Shown here piece by piece: positions 50,980-60,726 of a stretch of DNA of 64,000 nt. How positions within the stretch are numbered: position 1 is the first letter of the stretch; each line of letters opens with the position of its first letter. The stretch spans positions 1-64,000 of the forward strand of contig DBPP01000045.1 in NCBI GenBank assembly GCA_002305575.1. Reading direction: 5' to 3'. This stretch comes from Ruminococcaceae bacterium UBA1417 (GTDB lineage: Bacteria > Bacillota > Clostridia > Oscillospirales > Acutalibacteraceae). A program made the translations under genes and the position numbers. The notes below the pieces were generated by a model, which was not told where the DNA came from, made no database searches, and was given only the letters and a program-made list of their open reading frames with translations.

Positions 50980-51798
50980 TCAAGGCTGTTGATCCTTTCT
51001 GTCCAACGCGGCGTGGGAATCTTCCACAACATCATGTGCCGTACAGCCGGCCGCGTTCACCGGCGCCGCGCTTTTCTCCAAATAAACCAGATATTCAATG
51101 TTGCCCTCCGGCCCTTTGACCGGCGAAAATGTCAGGCCCAGCACGGAATACCCTGCCTCCAGCGCAAAGGCGCAGATGGTTTCCACCACCGCCTCGTGTA
51201 CGGCCTTATCCCGGACGACGCCCTTTTTTCCGACTTTATCCCTTCCCGCCTCAAACTGCGGTTTAATCAGGCAGACCGCCCGGCCCCCGTCCCGAAGAAG
51301 TGGACGAACGGCAGGCAGAATGATGCGAAGGGAAATGAACGACACATCGACCGAAAAGAAATCGATTTCTTCCGGGATCTGCGCACGGGTCAAATAGCGC
51401 GCATTGGTGCGCTCTAGATTGACGACGCGCGGGTCCTGCCTGAGTTGCCAGGCAAGCTGCCCGTATCCGACATCAACACTGTAAACCTTTTGTGCGCCGT
51501 TTTGCAGCATGCAGTCCGTAAAGCCCCCGGTCGAGGCGCCGATGTCCATACAGATGCTTCCCTGAAGAGAGATTGGAAAAAGCTGCATGGCTTTTTCCAA
51601 TTTTAGCCCGCCGCGGCTTACATACTGCAGCGTATGGCCGCGTACTTCGATCTGCGCGTCATCGCTGACTGTATCGCCGGGCTTGTCAAACTTCTGGTTA
51701 TTTACATAGACATTGCCCGCCATAATCAGCGCGCGTGCCTTCTCACGGCTTGGCGCCAGACCGCGCTCAAACAGCAGGACATCGATTCTCTTCTTCAT
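50980..51798 (-). CDS. tlyA: TlyA-type rRNA (cytidine-2'-O)-methyltransferase
   Basis: 272 aa. An S4 RNA-binding domain (KKRIDVLLFERGLAPSREKARALIMAGNVYVN) is fused to an FtsJ-like SAM methyltransferase (DIGASTGGFTDCMLQ, VSFISLRIILPA). Characterised TlyA proteins methylate 23S (and 16S) rRNA. The dxs stop overlaps an ATG at 51810 (ATGATG); I place the start at 51798, matching family N-termini, but 51810 and 51807 remain open. An extra C-terminal tail (VNAAGCTAHDVVEDSHAALD) of about 25 residues is unusual. Confidence 0.9.
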   Translation of the reverse strand: MKKRIDVLLFERGLAPSREKARALIMAGNVYVNNQKFDKPGDTVSDDAQIEVRGHTLQYVSRGGLKLEKAMQLFPISLQGSICMDIGASTGGFTDCMLQNGAQKVYSVDVGYGQLAWQLRQDPRVVNLERTNARYLTRAQIPEEIDFFSVDVSFISLRIILPAVRPLLRDGGRAVCLIKPQFEAGRDKVGKKGVVRDKAVHEAVVETICAFALEAGYSVLGLTFSPVKGPEGNIEYLVYLEKSAAPVNAAGCTAHDVVEDSHAALDRKDQQP

Positions 51799-51806
51799 TC
51801 CAACCA

Positions 51807-53669
51807 TCATTTCCTGTTTAGATTTTCTTGTATGGTGTGCAGCATGCCAGATTTATCCAGCCCCAAATGCTCCAGCATGCGGAACATCGGTGCATGGCGG
51901 ATAAAACCATTCTCAATGCAGCGCATGATATAGCGGCCTGTAAAACCTTTTTCCAGCAGTGCACTGCCTAGCGCCTCCGCTACGCCGCCGGTACGGATGC
52001 CTTCTTCAAAGAAAAACACCGATGTACAGCTCTTGAGCATTTCCGAAACGCCGGGATCCAGCGGGATAATCCGGTTCAACTTGATCAGCCTGCACCGGAT
52101 GCCCTGGGATTCAAGCGTCTGCATCGCCTCACAGGCAAAGGAAAACAATCTGCCATACGTTACCACGGCGATTTCAGACTCTGCATCGCCAAAGACGTCA
52201 AAAGGTTTTCCGGACGGCTGGAATCCTTCCGGCCGGTACAACGCTTTTCCACGCGGATAGCGCACCGCATATAAGTGGTCTTCCCCTTCGATACAGTCGC
52301 TGAGGTTGTCATCCAATTCGTCGTAGTAGGCGGGCGCATACACGTGAATTCCCGGAACCGTGCGCAGGAACGCCACGTCGAAAACGCCCTGATGGGTGCG
52401 CCCGTCCTCGCCCACAACACCGGCGCGGTCGATTGCCAAAATGATTTTGAGCTTCTGCAGGGCAGCATCGTGAATCAACTGGTCATATGCGCGCTGCAAA
52501 AACGTCGAGTAAACAGCGAACACCGGGATCATCCCGCCGCGCGCCAGACCGGCGCAAAAGGTTACGGCGTGTTCCTCGGCAATACCGACGTCGAAAAAAC
52601 GTCCGCGGAAAGATTTGTGAAACTCAGAAAGCCCCGTGCCGGATTCCATAGCCGCCGTTACGGCACAGAGCCGCTTGTTTTCCTGTGCAATGGTGCACAT
52701 AGCCAGACCAAATGCGTGCGAAAAGCCGCGTGTCCCCGTTTCACCGGCGCCCTTTTCCCGGTCAAACGCCGGGAGGCCGTGATACATGCCGGGATCGTTT
52801 TCGGCATATTTGTACCCGCGCCCCTTGTAGGTGCGGATGTGAATCAGTACCGGCCGGTCTATCGATTTCGCCATGGTGAGAACTGAAATCAGTTCCTTCA
52901 GGTCGTGGCCGTCAAACGGCCCGTAGTAGTTGAACCCAAGATCCTGAAAAATAGTCGTATTGAAAATATTTTTTTTGATGACGTTTTTCATGCGCCGGAC
53001 GCCAGACGCCATCGATTCGCCGACCTTGGGTACGCGACACAACGCCGCCTCTACACTGTCCTTAGCATTCAGATAGGCAGGTTTTGCGCGCACGTAGGAA
53101 AGATAGCGCGCCATAGACCCCACATTGCGGGAAATGGACATCGCGTTGTCGTTTAAAATCACAATCAGATTACGCCGTAGCCGTCCGGCATTGTTGAGAC
53201 CCTCGTAGGCGAGGCCACCGGTCAACGCACCGTCGCCGATTACTGCGATAACATGGCCTGGATCGTCGTCCAGACATTTTGCTACCGAAAGTCCGAGCGC
53301 AGAGGATATCGAAGTGCTGCTGTGCCCTGTAGTAAACGGGTCACAGACACTCTCCGCACGCGATGGAAAACCCGAAAGTCCGCCCTCCTGTCGCAGTGTG
53401 GAAAAAGCGTCGGCTCGCCCGGTCAGAAGCTTATGTGTGTAAGACTGATGCCCGACATCCCAGACAATAGAGTCCTGCGGCAGGGTAAAAACCCGGTGCA
53501 GCGCGACCGTCAGTTCTACAACGCCTAAATTGGATGCCAGATGACCTCCGTTATCCGCCACTGTATTGATAATGGTTTCGCGTATCTCTTCACACAGTGC
53601 GGGCAAGTCCTGATCTGCAAGCTTTTTTACATCGTTCGGCGCTTTTATTCTCTGGAGTAAAGCCCCCAT
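51807..53669 (-). CDS. dxs: 1-deoxy-D-xylulose-5-phosphate synthase
   Basis: 620 aa thiamin-diphosphate enzyme that starts the MEP isoprenoid pathway. Motifs: GHQSYTHKLLTGR, the thiamin-diphosphate site GDGALTGGLAYEGLNNAG, the catalytic Glu in DVGIAEEHAVTF and the transketolase C-terminal domain. AGGGGG precedes the ATG at 53669. In most Firmicutes xseA, xseB and ispA lie between folD and dxs; here only 97 bases separate them. Confidence 0.96.
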   Translation of the reverse strand: MGALLQRIKAPNDVKKLADQDLPALCEEIRETIINTVADNGGHLASNLGVVELTVALHRVFTLPQDSIVWDVGHQSYTHKLLTGRADAFSTLRQEGGLSGFPSRAESVCDPFTTGHSSTSISSALGLSVAKCLDDDPGHVIAVIGDGALTGGLAYEGLNNAGRLRRNLIVILNDNAMSISRNVGSMARYLSYVRAKPAYLNAKDSVEAALCRVPKVGESMASGVRRMKNVIKKNIFNTTIFQDLGFNYYGPFDGHDLKELISVLTMAKSIDRPVLIHIRTYKGRGYKYAENDPGMYHGLPAFDREKGAGETGTRGFSHAFGLAMCTIAQENKRLCAVTAAMESGTGLSEFHKSFRGRFFDVGIAEEHAVTFCAGLARGGMIPVFAVYSTFLQRAYDQLIHDAALQKLKIILAIDRAGVVGEDGRTHQGVFDVAFLRTVPGIHVYAPAYYDELDDNLSDCIEGEDHLYAVRYPRGKALYRPEGFQPSGKPFDVFGDAESEIAVVTYGRLFSFACEAMQTLESQGIRCRLIKLNRIIPLDPGVSEMLKSCTSVFFFEEGIRTGGVAEALGSALLEKGFTGRYIMRCIENGFIRHAPMFRMLEHLGLDKSGMLHTIQENLNRK

Positions 53670-53765
53670 AGCAATTCCCCCTTCTATCGGATGGATTTGG
53701 ACCAGACCGCGTTTTGGGCGCGGCCGCTCCAAATACGGCCCGAAAGCAGCCTGTTTACAGCTTCC

Positions 53766-54623
53766 TTACAGGGCAATGCCGTTCTGAATTTTTGCCGCGC
53801 TGACCGCATTTTTCATCAGCATGGCGATGGTCATCGGCCCAACGCCGCCAGGCACCGGTGTGATATACGAGGCGATTGGCTCCACAGCGTCAAAATCTAC
53901 GTCGCCGCAAAGCTTACCGTTTTCATCGCGGTCCATCCCAACATCGATCACAACGGCGCCGGGCTTGACCATATCAGCGGTAATAAATTTTGGACGGCCG
54001 ACCGCCGCGACCAGAATATCCGCGCGCCGGCAGATTTCGGCCAGTCCCTGCGTGCGGCTGTGGCAGATCGTGACCGTTCCATTGTTGTGCAAGAGCAGCA
54101 TGGCCATCGGTTTTCCGACAATATTGCTGCGACCGACAACCACGCAGTTTTTGCCTTCAATCGTCACGCCGGTCGAACGAATCAGTTCGATAATGCCGGC
54201 GGGCGTACACGGCAGGAATGAAAAATTACCGATCATGATCTTGCCGACATTGTACGCGTGGAACGCATCGACGTCCTTGTTGGGGTCAATGTGTTCGACG
54301 ACGAGTTTTTCGTCCAGATGCTTTGGCAGTGGCGACTGCACGAGAATCCCATGAATTTTGGGATCCGCGTTGAGCTTTGCGATCAACGCAAGCAGCTCGT
54401 CCTGGGTCGTCTCCGCAGGCAGGACGTATTCTTCAGAATAGATACCGGTCTGGACGCAGGCTTTCTTCTTGTTGTTGACGTAAATTCTGGAGGCCGGATC
54501 GTCGCCGACGAGCACAACAGCCATGCCAGGCTGAATCCCCTGTGTCTTCAATCTGGAAACCTCTTCCGCTACCTGTTGCTTAATGCTTGCCGCAACGGCT
54601 TTGCCGTCAATTCTCGTCCCCAT
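53766..54623 (-). CDS. folD: Bifunctional methylene-THF dehydrogenase/cyclohydrolase
   Basis: 285 aa. Interconverts 5,10-methylene-THF, methenyl-THF and 10-formyl-THF. The catalytic Lys lies in [23 protein letters not shown] and [18 protein letters not shown] (NADP site) are intact, as is [14 protein letters not shown] at the end. GGAGGAG precedes the ATG at 54623; a frame to 54692 is inside lgt. It overlaps lgt by 17 bases. Confidence 0.96.
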   Translation of the reverse strand: MGTRIDGKAVAASIKQQVAEEVSRLKTQGIQPGMAVVLVGDDPASRIYVNNKKKACVQTGIYSEEYVLPAETTQDELLALIAKLNADPKIHGILVQSPLPKHLDEKLVVEHIDPNKDVDAFHAYNVGKIMIGNFSFLPCTPAGIIELIRSTGVTIEGKNCVVVGRSNIVGKPMAMLLLHNNGTVTICHSRTQGLAEICRRADILVAAVGRPKFITADMVKPGAVVIDVGMDRDENGKLCGDVDFDAVEPIASYITPVPGGVGPMTIAMLMKNAVSAAKIQNGIAL

Positions 54624-55659
54624 CGTTCTTCTCCTCCGTTTTCTCCGTATGTTCCGACACGGCGTCTTCTTTTTCCGTGCCTTCCTGTACATCCTGTTGA
54701 GCCTTATTCAGCCCCTCTTCCACCTTTTCCTTTGCTTCCTTGGCACTCATGCCACTGAAAATCGTGCTTTCCGCTTCCGTGTCGATTTCCATCGCCGTGT
54801 CGGCTTCTTCCAAAAGGCCATTCGCCTCCATGACCGAACGGCTGCCGCAGCCGCTGAGACGGCGGCATTTGCGGAACACAATCAGCAGGATCACAGCGAC
54901 AAGCGCAGAAACGGCGGCCAAAACCTGCGAAACACGCAGATCAATTCCGGGCAAAAGCAGACTGTCCGTCCGCAAGCCCTCGATGAAAAAGCGTGTGGCA
55001 CCGTACCACACAATGTACAGAAGGAAGGTCTGCCCGTCATACTGGCGCCATTTGCGCGTAAAGAAATGCAGCAAAACGAAGCCGAGCAGACACAGCAGGG
55101 ATTCATACAGGAAGCAAGGGTGTACGTTACCGACAACTTCCAGCGCCGTGCGATCGCTGTACATGCCCCAGGGCAAGTCAGTCGCGGTGCCAAACGCCTC
55201 CTGATTGACGAAATTTCCCCAGCGGCCGATGCCCTGACCGATCAAAAAGCCGATTGAAGCCACGTCCAGAACAGCGAAAACGTGCATTTTACGCCAGCGG
55301 GCAACGAGCGCACCGACAAGCAATGCGCCGATGATACCGCCATAGATGCCGAGGCCGCCTTCCTTGATGTTGAAAATTTCAAGCGGGTTTTGCAGGTACT
55401 TGTCCCCCGGATAAAAGAGTACGTAATATAGGCGCGCGCCGACGATGCCGCCGATCAGGCCGCCGATAATTGCGTCGAAAAGATGATCCTTGTTGATGCG
55501 CATTTTCTTGCAGGACGCAAAGCCGTAAAGCACAGCCAGTAAAAAGCCGATACCGATGATAATACCGTACCAGTAGATTTTAAAATCGCCGATTTGGAAG
55601 GCGATCGGATTGACTTCCACGGAGATACCAAGCTCCGGAAATTGAACCTGATGGGTCAT
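54607..55659 (-). CDS. lgt: Prolipoprotein diacylglyceryl transferase
   Basis: 350 aa with seven membrane helices. Transfers diacylglycerol to the lipobox Cys of prolipoproteins. Core motifs: [39 protein letters not shown] and [13 protein letters not shown]. After the last helix comes a tail of about 75 residues ([17 protein letters not shown] to NDGDEN), strongly acidic and probably cytoplasmic, absent from most Lgt proteins. It serves lipoproteins of this window such as the SBP and GerC. Confidence 0.93.
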   Translation of the reverse strand: MTHQVQFPELGISVEVNPIAFQIGDFKIYWYGIIIGIGFLLAVLYGFASCKKMRINKDHLFDAIIGGLIGGIVGARLYYVLFYPGDKYLQNPLEIFNIKEGGLGIYGGIIGALLVGALVARWRKMHVFAVLDVASIGFLIGQGIGRWGNFVNQEAFGTATDLPWGMYSDRTALEVVGNVHPCFLYESLLCLLGFVLLHFFTRKWRQYDGQTFLLYIVWYGATRFFIEGLRTDSLLLPGIDLRVSQVLAAVSALVAVILLIVFRKCRRLSGCGSRSVMEANGLLEEADTAMEIDTEAESTIFSGMSAKEAKEKVEEGLNKAQQDVQEGTEKEDAVSEHTEKTEEKNDGDEN

Positions 55660-55692
55660 AGTGATATCCTTTCCTGAAACACACGCCCGAAA

Positions 55693-56985
55693 TCAGGCGT
55701 TTTCCTGCAGCGGCCAGATGACGGACACCGCTGTTTGTTCTTCCTTGAAAAGCGCCTCCATGCGCGCATTAACGTCAGCTGCGGTAATTTCCGAGAAGCA
55801 TTCAATATACCGGAAAAGCTCGCGACCGCTGAACTCCATTGTCATCGCGGCATTTGCGATGACCTCCGGGCTGTTCAACCCAGCCAGATTGCCGCCATAC
55901 AGTGACTTCGCACTGCGGCGGACATCCTCCTCCGTGACGCCCATCGCCTTCAGGCGGCGCATCTCTTCCCGAATGGCATCGCATACGGCATATGGATCGC
56001 TGGATTCACCGCCGAAAAGCACGACGCCATAACCGGATCCTTCAAAATACTCATAGCTGAACGACGCTTCGTTGATCAGCGAAGCATCCAGCAGCCGCCT
56101 GAAAAGCGGGGAACTGTCGGAAGCCATGATATCGAGCAGCACCTCTGTTACAGCCAGATCCTTTTCTGTGCGGTGGACATCCCCCATCGCTTCCTTGACG
56201 CCAAATTCAAAAATGGGCGATGCAACAGCCAGCTTTTCCTCCACAATCGGCTGTACAATGGCATCCGGTTCCGCTTCAAAAACGCGTTTGACCTGAACCG
56301 GCGCGCTCGGCTTGAGCATTTTATCGCACAGCGCAAGCACATGGTCCACATCGCAATTTCCAGAAACACACAGCGCCATGTTGTTGAGGTTGTAAAAGGT
56401 ATTGTAGCAGCGGTAGAGATACGCCGGCGTGATCTGCGCGATGCTCTCCACAGTACCTGCAATGTCATCCTTGATCGGATGATTGTGGTACAGCGCACGC
56501 AGCAAATTGAACAGCACGCGCCATTGCGGATCGTCATCGTACATTTTGATTTCCTGGCCGATGATCCCCTGCTCCTTTTCTACGGTCTGTTCGGTAAAGT
56601 ATGGGGATTGAACGAAGTCGAGAAGAATCTCGAGCGCCTGCTCCGCGTTTTCCGTACAGGAAAACAGATAGCGCGTCGTTTCAAACGACGTATACGCATT
56701 CGCGGAAGCACCGATTTTCGCATAACGCGAAAAGGCGTCCCCGTCTTCACTTTCAAACAGCTTGTGCTCCAAAAAATGCGCGATACCAGCCGGCGTCACC
56801 TCGGCCTGCGCCTCGTCGCTGCGCAGGAATGCCTTGTCAATGGAGCCGTAACGCGTACCGAAAACCGCGTACGTGCTGCGCATTTTTTCTTTCGGGTAAA
56901 TCAGAATGGAGAGGCCGGAGGGGTGTTTCACGCAGTAATAGCGTTCGCCAAGCAGCCTGCTTTCCCGTGTCATCACTGTGTTCAT
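55693..56985 (-). CDS. M16 peptidase YfmH-like (EF-P modification-associated)
   Basis: 430 aa. Zinc site HFLEHKLFE (HxxEH) and the downstream Glu in EKEQGIIGQEI mark the active M16 subunit; RYGSIDKAF lies before and the C-terminal M16 domain after. Bacillus YmfH works with YmfF and is linked to EF-P 5-aminopentanol modification. The ATG overlaps the YfmF stop by 4 bases with AAAGG upstream. Both subunits together should form the peptidase. Confidence 0.9.
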   Translation of the reverse strand: MNTVMTRESRLLGERYYCVKHPSGLSILIYPKEKMRSTYAVFGTRYGSIDKAFLRSDEAQAEVTPAGIAHFLEHKLFESEDGDAFSRYAKIGASANAYTSFETTRYLFSCTENAEQALEILLDFVQSPYFTEQTVEKEQGIIGQEIKMYDDDPQWRVLFNLLRALYHNHPIKDDIAGTVESIAQITPAYLYRCYNTFYNLNNMALCVSGNCDVDHVLALCDKMLKPSAPVQVKRVFEAEPDAIVQPIVEEKLAVASPIFEFGVKEAMGDVHRTEKDLAVTEVLLDIMASDSSPLFRRLLDASLINEASFSYEYFEGSGYGVVLFGGESSDPYAVCDAIREEMRRLKAMGVTEEDVRRSAKSLYGGNLAGLNSPEVIANAAMTMEFSGRELFRYIECFSEITAADVNARMEALFKEEQTAVSVIWPLQENA

Positions 56986-58253
56986 TCGGCCTTTGCCACT
57001 CCTTTCAGTTTGTATACCGTGTCGAGTACAGTGTGGTTTGCCGCCTCGACAATTTCGTCTTTCGTGATCCGCATAACCGCCTCGGCGTCTTGCTCGGGCG
57101 TATGCATGCTGTCCTGCAGCATACAGCTCAGATACCAGCTTTCAATGGAAGCGGCGGAATCCGCCACGGCATTGTAGCCGTTACACAGCGCAAGCTTGGC
57201 ATGCAGGATTTCTTCTTCGGAAATGTTGCCGTCCTGTATGGCTCGAAGTTCTGTCAGAATCGCCTCTTCTGCACGATCAAGATTCGAAGTTTCAACGCCG
57301 CTTTCCACAAAGATCACATTCTTCGGCGTGTCATGCCGAGCCGAGCAGTAATAGCACAGGCTCTGCTTTTCACGCACGTTCAAAAACAGCTTGGAGCTTG
57401 GTGTTCCGCCGAAAATAGCCGCCATAAGCTTGGTGGCAAGGCGCTGCTCGCGCGTTGTACCGACCTGCAGGCCAAGCACCAGTTTGGATTGGGCGAGCGG
57501 CATTTCCTCCGTGACACGTCGAACCTGTGCCGGCGCCGGGTGCAGGCTGGATTCTGTCGAAAGCGTCTTGCGCGCGCCGAGCTTCACTGCAAAGTTTTCC
57601 GCAAACTGTATGGTTGCCCCGTCACCGATCGAAAACTGGCACACGGCAGCATTTCGGGTAATTTCCTCCCAAGCTGCTTTCGTACCCGCGCGTGTTGCGG
57701 CGCGGATTGCGGCCTTTGTGCCGGTTTTGGGGACACCGGCCGGCTCCCCCGCAAACATCAACTCCGTGCAGTGGTTTTTGGCATAGATGCGTTTTTCATT
57801 GAACTCTGCGTCGAGCGTTTCCAAAAGCTGGCGCTGCTCCTGGAGAAACCCCTCCTCCGGAAAAAGGCCGTCCGCGTCAAAAAGCGGCGCAAAAACAATG
57901 CTTTCCAGAATCTCCGCCAGCGCGGCCTGAACATCCTCCCCGTCAAACGCATACCGGTTTGCGATGCCGGACGCTGCGAGCGTCAGGATCTGGTTGTCGC
58001 CGATGCGGCTCACGCCGGCCTGTACGGTGGCACCGTATAGCTCGGCAAGCCGTTTGCCAAACGCAGTGTAGTCCGGATATGCCCGTGTGGCTCGCACGGA
58101 AATATTCGGCACCAACGCACGAACGGCCGCTACTTCCGGCGAGGTGAGCGGCAGCACGAGGTGCGCGGAAAGCCGCGCTGTCTTAAATTGCGGCGTCTCA
58201 CAGCAAAACGCTTTGAGCCCGCAGTCCTTTCGTTCTAAAATCGTATGCTCCAT
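56982..58253 (-). CDS. M16 peptidase-like YfmF, non-catalytic partner
   Basis: 423 aa. An M16 fold (ELYGATVQAGVSRIGDNQILTL, LREKQSLCYYCSARHD type motif late) but without the HxxEH zinc motif that its neighbour has, so it is the inactive subunit of a YfmF/YfmH pair. The ATG at 58253 follows AAGGG; a promoter lies 71 bases upstream. Located before yfmH, ATGA overlap. The role in EF-P modification is known from Bacillus only. Confidence 0.88.
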   Translation of the reverse strand: MEHTILERKDCGLKAFCCETPQFKTARLSAHLVLPLTSPEVAAVRALVPNISVRATRAYPDYTAFGKRLAELYGATVQAGVSRIGDNQILTLAASGIANRYAFDGEDVQAALAEILESIVFAPLFDADGLFPEEGFLQEQRQLLETLDAEFNEKRIYAKNHCTELMFAGEPAGVPKTGTKAAIRAATRAGTKAAWEEITRNAAVCQFSIGDGATIQFAENFAVKLGARKTLSTESSLHPAPAQVRRVTEEMPLAQSKLVLGLQVGTTREQRLATKLMAAIFGGTPSSKLFLNVREKQSLCYYCSARHDTPKNVIFVESGVETSNLDRAEEAILTELRAIQDGNISEEEILHAKLALCNGYNAVADSAASIESWYLSCMLQDSMHTPEQDAEAVMRITKDEIVEAANHTVLDTVYKLKGVAKAE

Positions 58254-58323
58254 TCAGAATCTGCCCTTCTGTCTTTTTCATGAAATTTCTGCACATCTGT
58301 ATAAATATGCTATTTTATCCGAT

Positions 58324-58352
58324 ATTATACCACACAAAAAATCATTTTGAAA
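58324..58352 (-). promoter_or_regulatory. Promoter of the yfmF-yfmH operon
   Basis: On the minus strand TTTCAA (58347-58352), 17-base spacer, perfect TATAAT (58324-58329). The -35 is weak, the -10 strong. Confidence 0.55.
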
Positions 58353-58423
58353 GGGCAAAGCGTGGAATTCCGCGAAAATTTGCAATTTGTTCGGATTTTT
58401 CCAAGTACGCAGAAATACCCGGC

Positions 58424-58463
58424 AAAAAACACAAAGCGGCCGCCGGGTTTTCCGACAGCCGCT
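58424..58463 (-). terminator. Terminator of the metal permease gene
   Basis: Minus-strand hairpin AGCGGCTGTCGG / CCGGCGGCCGCT (12 pairs with two G-U), followed by TTGTGTTTTTT, nine bases past the permease stop. Confidence 0.85.
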
Positions 58464-58471
58464 CGAGTATT

Positions 58472-59317
58472 TTACAGGGTCATGATTATCTGGACGATCA
58501 GGCCTGTGACGACCGACGCACCGTATAGCACGCCGAGAATGGCAAGGTTTTCCCGGATTCTCCGATTCGTTCGAAACAGAACAACAAGACCGAGCCCGGC
58601 GCTGGCGCAAAGGCCAGCCATGCAGGCGCCAAAGGAAAGGCTTCCGGAAGCAAACAGCTCCGTGAGGATTACGGACGCCGCGCAGTTTGGTACAAGACCG
58701 ATGAGCGCCGTGAGGAACGGTTGCAGAATGCTGCCGTTCAAAAGAAGCCTGGAGATATTCTCTTCGCCGATGAACCGAATCGCAAGGCCGAGAATCAGAT
58801 TCACAACCAGAATGAAAATGAAAATCTCGATCGTGTGCCGCAGGGCGGCCACGGGTACGCTGTGGTGCTCGCAGTCACAATCCGCACAGAGTTCTTCAAA
58901 CGGTGTTTCGTGCCGCGGCTTCATATAGTTCCGCATGACAAAATCCACCAGCAGGCCGGTTACAATACCGGAGAGCAGCTTGATGACCAGCATGGGCCAG
59001 ATGTAATGCATCTGATCGGGGTGTGCGAGCAAAATGGGAATGGCTTCGTCGCTTGTCGCGAGAAAAACCGCGAGCAGCGTGCCGAGCGAAATGAGCCGGC
59101 CCGCATAGAAATTCGCAGCCGCAACGGAAAAACCGCACTGCGGCACAATGCCCAAAACAGCGCCGCCAAGCGGACCCCATGGGCCGAGATTTTGCAGGCT
59201 TCGCGTCATTTTCTCGCTCGCCTTGTGTTCGAGATATTCAATCAAAAAGTACGCTGCATACAAAAACGGAAGCATTTTCAAAGAATCGAGCAGCGCATCC
59301 AAAAGGACATCCAGCAT
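58472..59317 (-). CDS. Putative manganese/heavy-metal exporter (ArsP_2-like permease)
   Basis: 281 aa with about eight to ten membrane helices. Paired repeats LGIVPQCGFSVAAANFYAG and LIGLVPNCAASVILTELFASG are the signature of this permease family, annotated as putative manganese or arsenic exporters. The loop CADCDCEHH between halves is rich in Cys and His and could bind metal. AGGAG precedes the ATG. No regulator is next to it; the substrate is not established. Confidence 0.75.
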   Translation of the reverse strand: MLDVLLDALLDSLKMLPFLYAAYFLIEYLEHKASEKMTRSLQNLGPWGPLGGAVLGIVPQCGFSVAAANFYAGRLISLGTLLAVFLATSDEAIPILLAHPDQMHYIWPMLVIKLLSGIVTGLLVDFVMRNYMKPRHETPFEELCADCDCEHHSVPVAALRHTIEIFIFILVVNLILGLAIRFIGEENISRLLLNGSILQPFLTALIGLVPNCAASVILTELFASGSLSFGACMAGLCASAGLGLVVLFRTNRRIRENLAILGVLYGASVVTGLIVQIIMTL

Positions 59318-59352
59318 AGAGTTCTCCTGTCATATAAAGTGTGGGTACAGGT

Positions 59353-60378
59353 TTATCCCTGCACGTCGATGAGCACTTTCATCGTTGATTCACGGTTTGC
59401 GTCAATGTAGCGATACGCTTCCGCGTAATCCAGAAAAGCGAAGTGCTTGGAAATCAGAGGCTTCAGATTGACCTTTTCGGTGCGGACGAGCTCAATCGCT
59501 TCCCGATAATCTTCATCGCGATACATCATTGTCGTATTGAGGTCGAGCTCGTGGTCGTTCAAAACGGCAAGATCCACGCTGGCCATGTCTGCAAAAACAG
59601 CCACCAGAATAATGGTGCTTCCCTTACGCGCATAGCGAATAGCCTGCCCCATGGTCACGTTGTTGCCCGCACAGTCGTAGATCACATCCGCTTTGTCCGG
59701 CCCGAAAGCGGAAACCATGGCCGCGCCAAAATCCGTTTTCCCCGTGTTGACGCAGAAATCCACGCCACAGGTTCTGGCTTTCTCGAGGCGAAGGTCACTG
59801 ATGTCGGTGATGAGCGTTCTTTCGGCGCCCATGCCCTTTGCAGCCTGCGCAACCAAAATGCCGATCGGCCCCGCACCGAGCACCGCAACGCGCTTGCCCT
59901 GCATGTCGCCAAATTTTCGGACCGCATGGACGGCCACCGCGAGCGGTTCAATCATAGCGCCCTCGTCAAAGCTCATTTCCGGCGGCAGTGGCGTGACCTT
60001 GGACGCATCACACGCGAAATACTCCGAAGCCACACCGGTGGTCTGGAACCCCATGACCTTCAAGCTTTCGCAGAGGTTGTATTTTCCATGACGGCAGGGA
60101 TAGCAAGTGCCGCAGAAAACTTGCGGCTGAATCGTAACCTTTTGCCCTACGGCAAAGCCTTCCACATCCTTGCCGATCGCCGCGACCTCACCAGAAACTT
60201 CGTGCCCTTGTGTTACCGGATAGCTGGTAAACGGATGTTTGCCGTGCCAGACATGGATGTCCGACCCGCAAACACCGATTCGCACAATCCGTACTAGAAT
60301 CTCACCGGCCTTTGGTACCGGTGTCTCCACTTCCCGGAATTCGATGTTTCCGGGTGCGGTCATAACCTGTTGCAACAT
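59353..60378 (-). CDS. Zinc-dependent MDR polyol dehydrogenase
   Basis: 341 aa. Catalytic zinc: GVCGSDIHVWHGKHPF and GHEVSGEV; structural zinc: CGTCYPCRHGKYNLC; NAD fold AVLGAGPIGILVAQAA then DISD (Asp at the NAD-selective position). Similar to L-iditol/galactitol-phosphate dehydrogenases. About 35 percent alike by eye to the dehydrogenase at 39839, so a different substrate is likely. GGAGGAG precedes the ATG. It follows DUF6171 and the arabinofuranosidase, hinting at sugar use. Confidence 0.85.
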   Translation of the reverse strand: MLQQVMTAPGNIEFREVETPVPKAGEILVRIVRIGVCGSDIHVWHGKHPFTSYPVTQGHEVSGEVAAIGKDVEGFAVGQKVTIQPQVFCGTCYPCRHGKYNLCESLKVMGFQTTGVASEYFACDASKVTPLPPEMSFDEGAMIEPLAVAVHAVRKFGDMQGKRVAVLGAGPIGILVAQAAKGMGAERTLITDISDLRLEKARTCGVDFCVNTGKTDFGAAMVSAFGPDKADVIYDCAGNNVTMGQAIRYARKGSTIILVAVFADMASVDLAVLNDHELDLNTTMMYRDEDYREAIELVRTEKVNLKPLISKHFAFLDYAEAYRYIDANRESTMKVLIDVQG

Positions 60379-60474
60379 TTAAAATTCTCCTCCCATAAAA
60401 CGCGGATCCGCCCTTTGCGCCAGTATAGCACAAAAGCTTGTCAAAAACAAGCGCATCCGGATCGCTTGCGCACT

Positions 60475-60726
60475 TCACCAGATTTCGATCTCCTTTGCGC
60501 AGTGCTGGTTTTTTCTCGCGGCACGTACTTCGACAAAACAGCCGCACAGCGCGCACATTCCGTTCACCAGATGGTCGCATTTGCCACACTGTGCGAGCCT
60601 CTCCCGATAAAGCGTCTCCGGCACCTTCTGCTCCTGTGGAATCCGATCCACATACGCTTGCACCGACGCAAAGAATGCCGCGTCGTCCATATCCCGCAGA
60701 AGGCAACGTTTGCAAAACGCAGCCAT
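60475..60726 (-). CDS. DUF6171-like small Cys-rich protein
   Basis: 83 aa. An N-terminal CKRCLLRDM and a C-terminal CGKCDHLVNGMCALCGCFVEVRAARK pattern look like a treble zinc or Fe-S binding protein; I associate it with DUF6171. ATG at 60726 overlaps the arabinofuranosidase stop by one base (TGATG), so it is translationally coupled. No function known. Confidence 0.65.
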   Translation of the reverse strand: MAAFCKRCLLRDMDDAAFFASVQAYVDRIPQEQKVPETLYRERLAQCGKCDHLVNGMCALCGCFVEVRAARKNQHCAKEIEIW

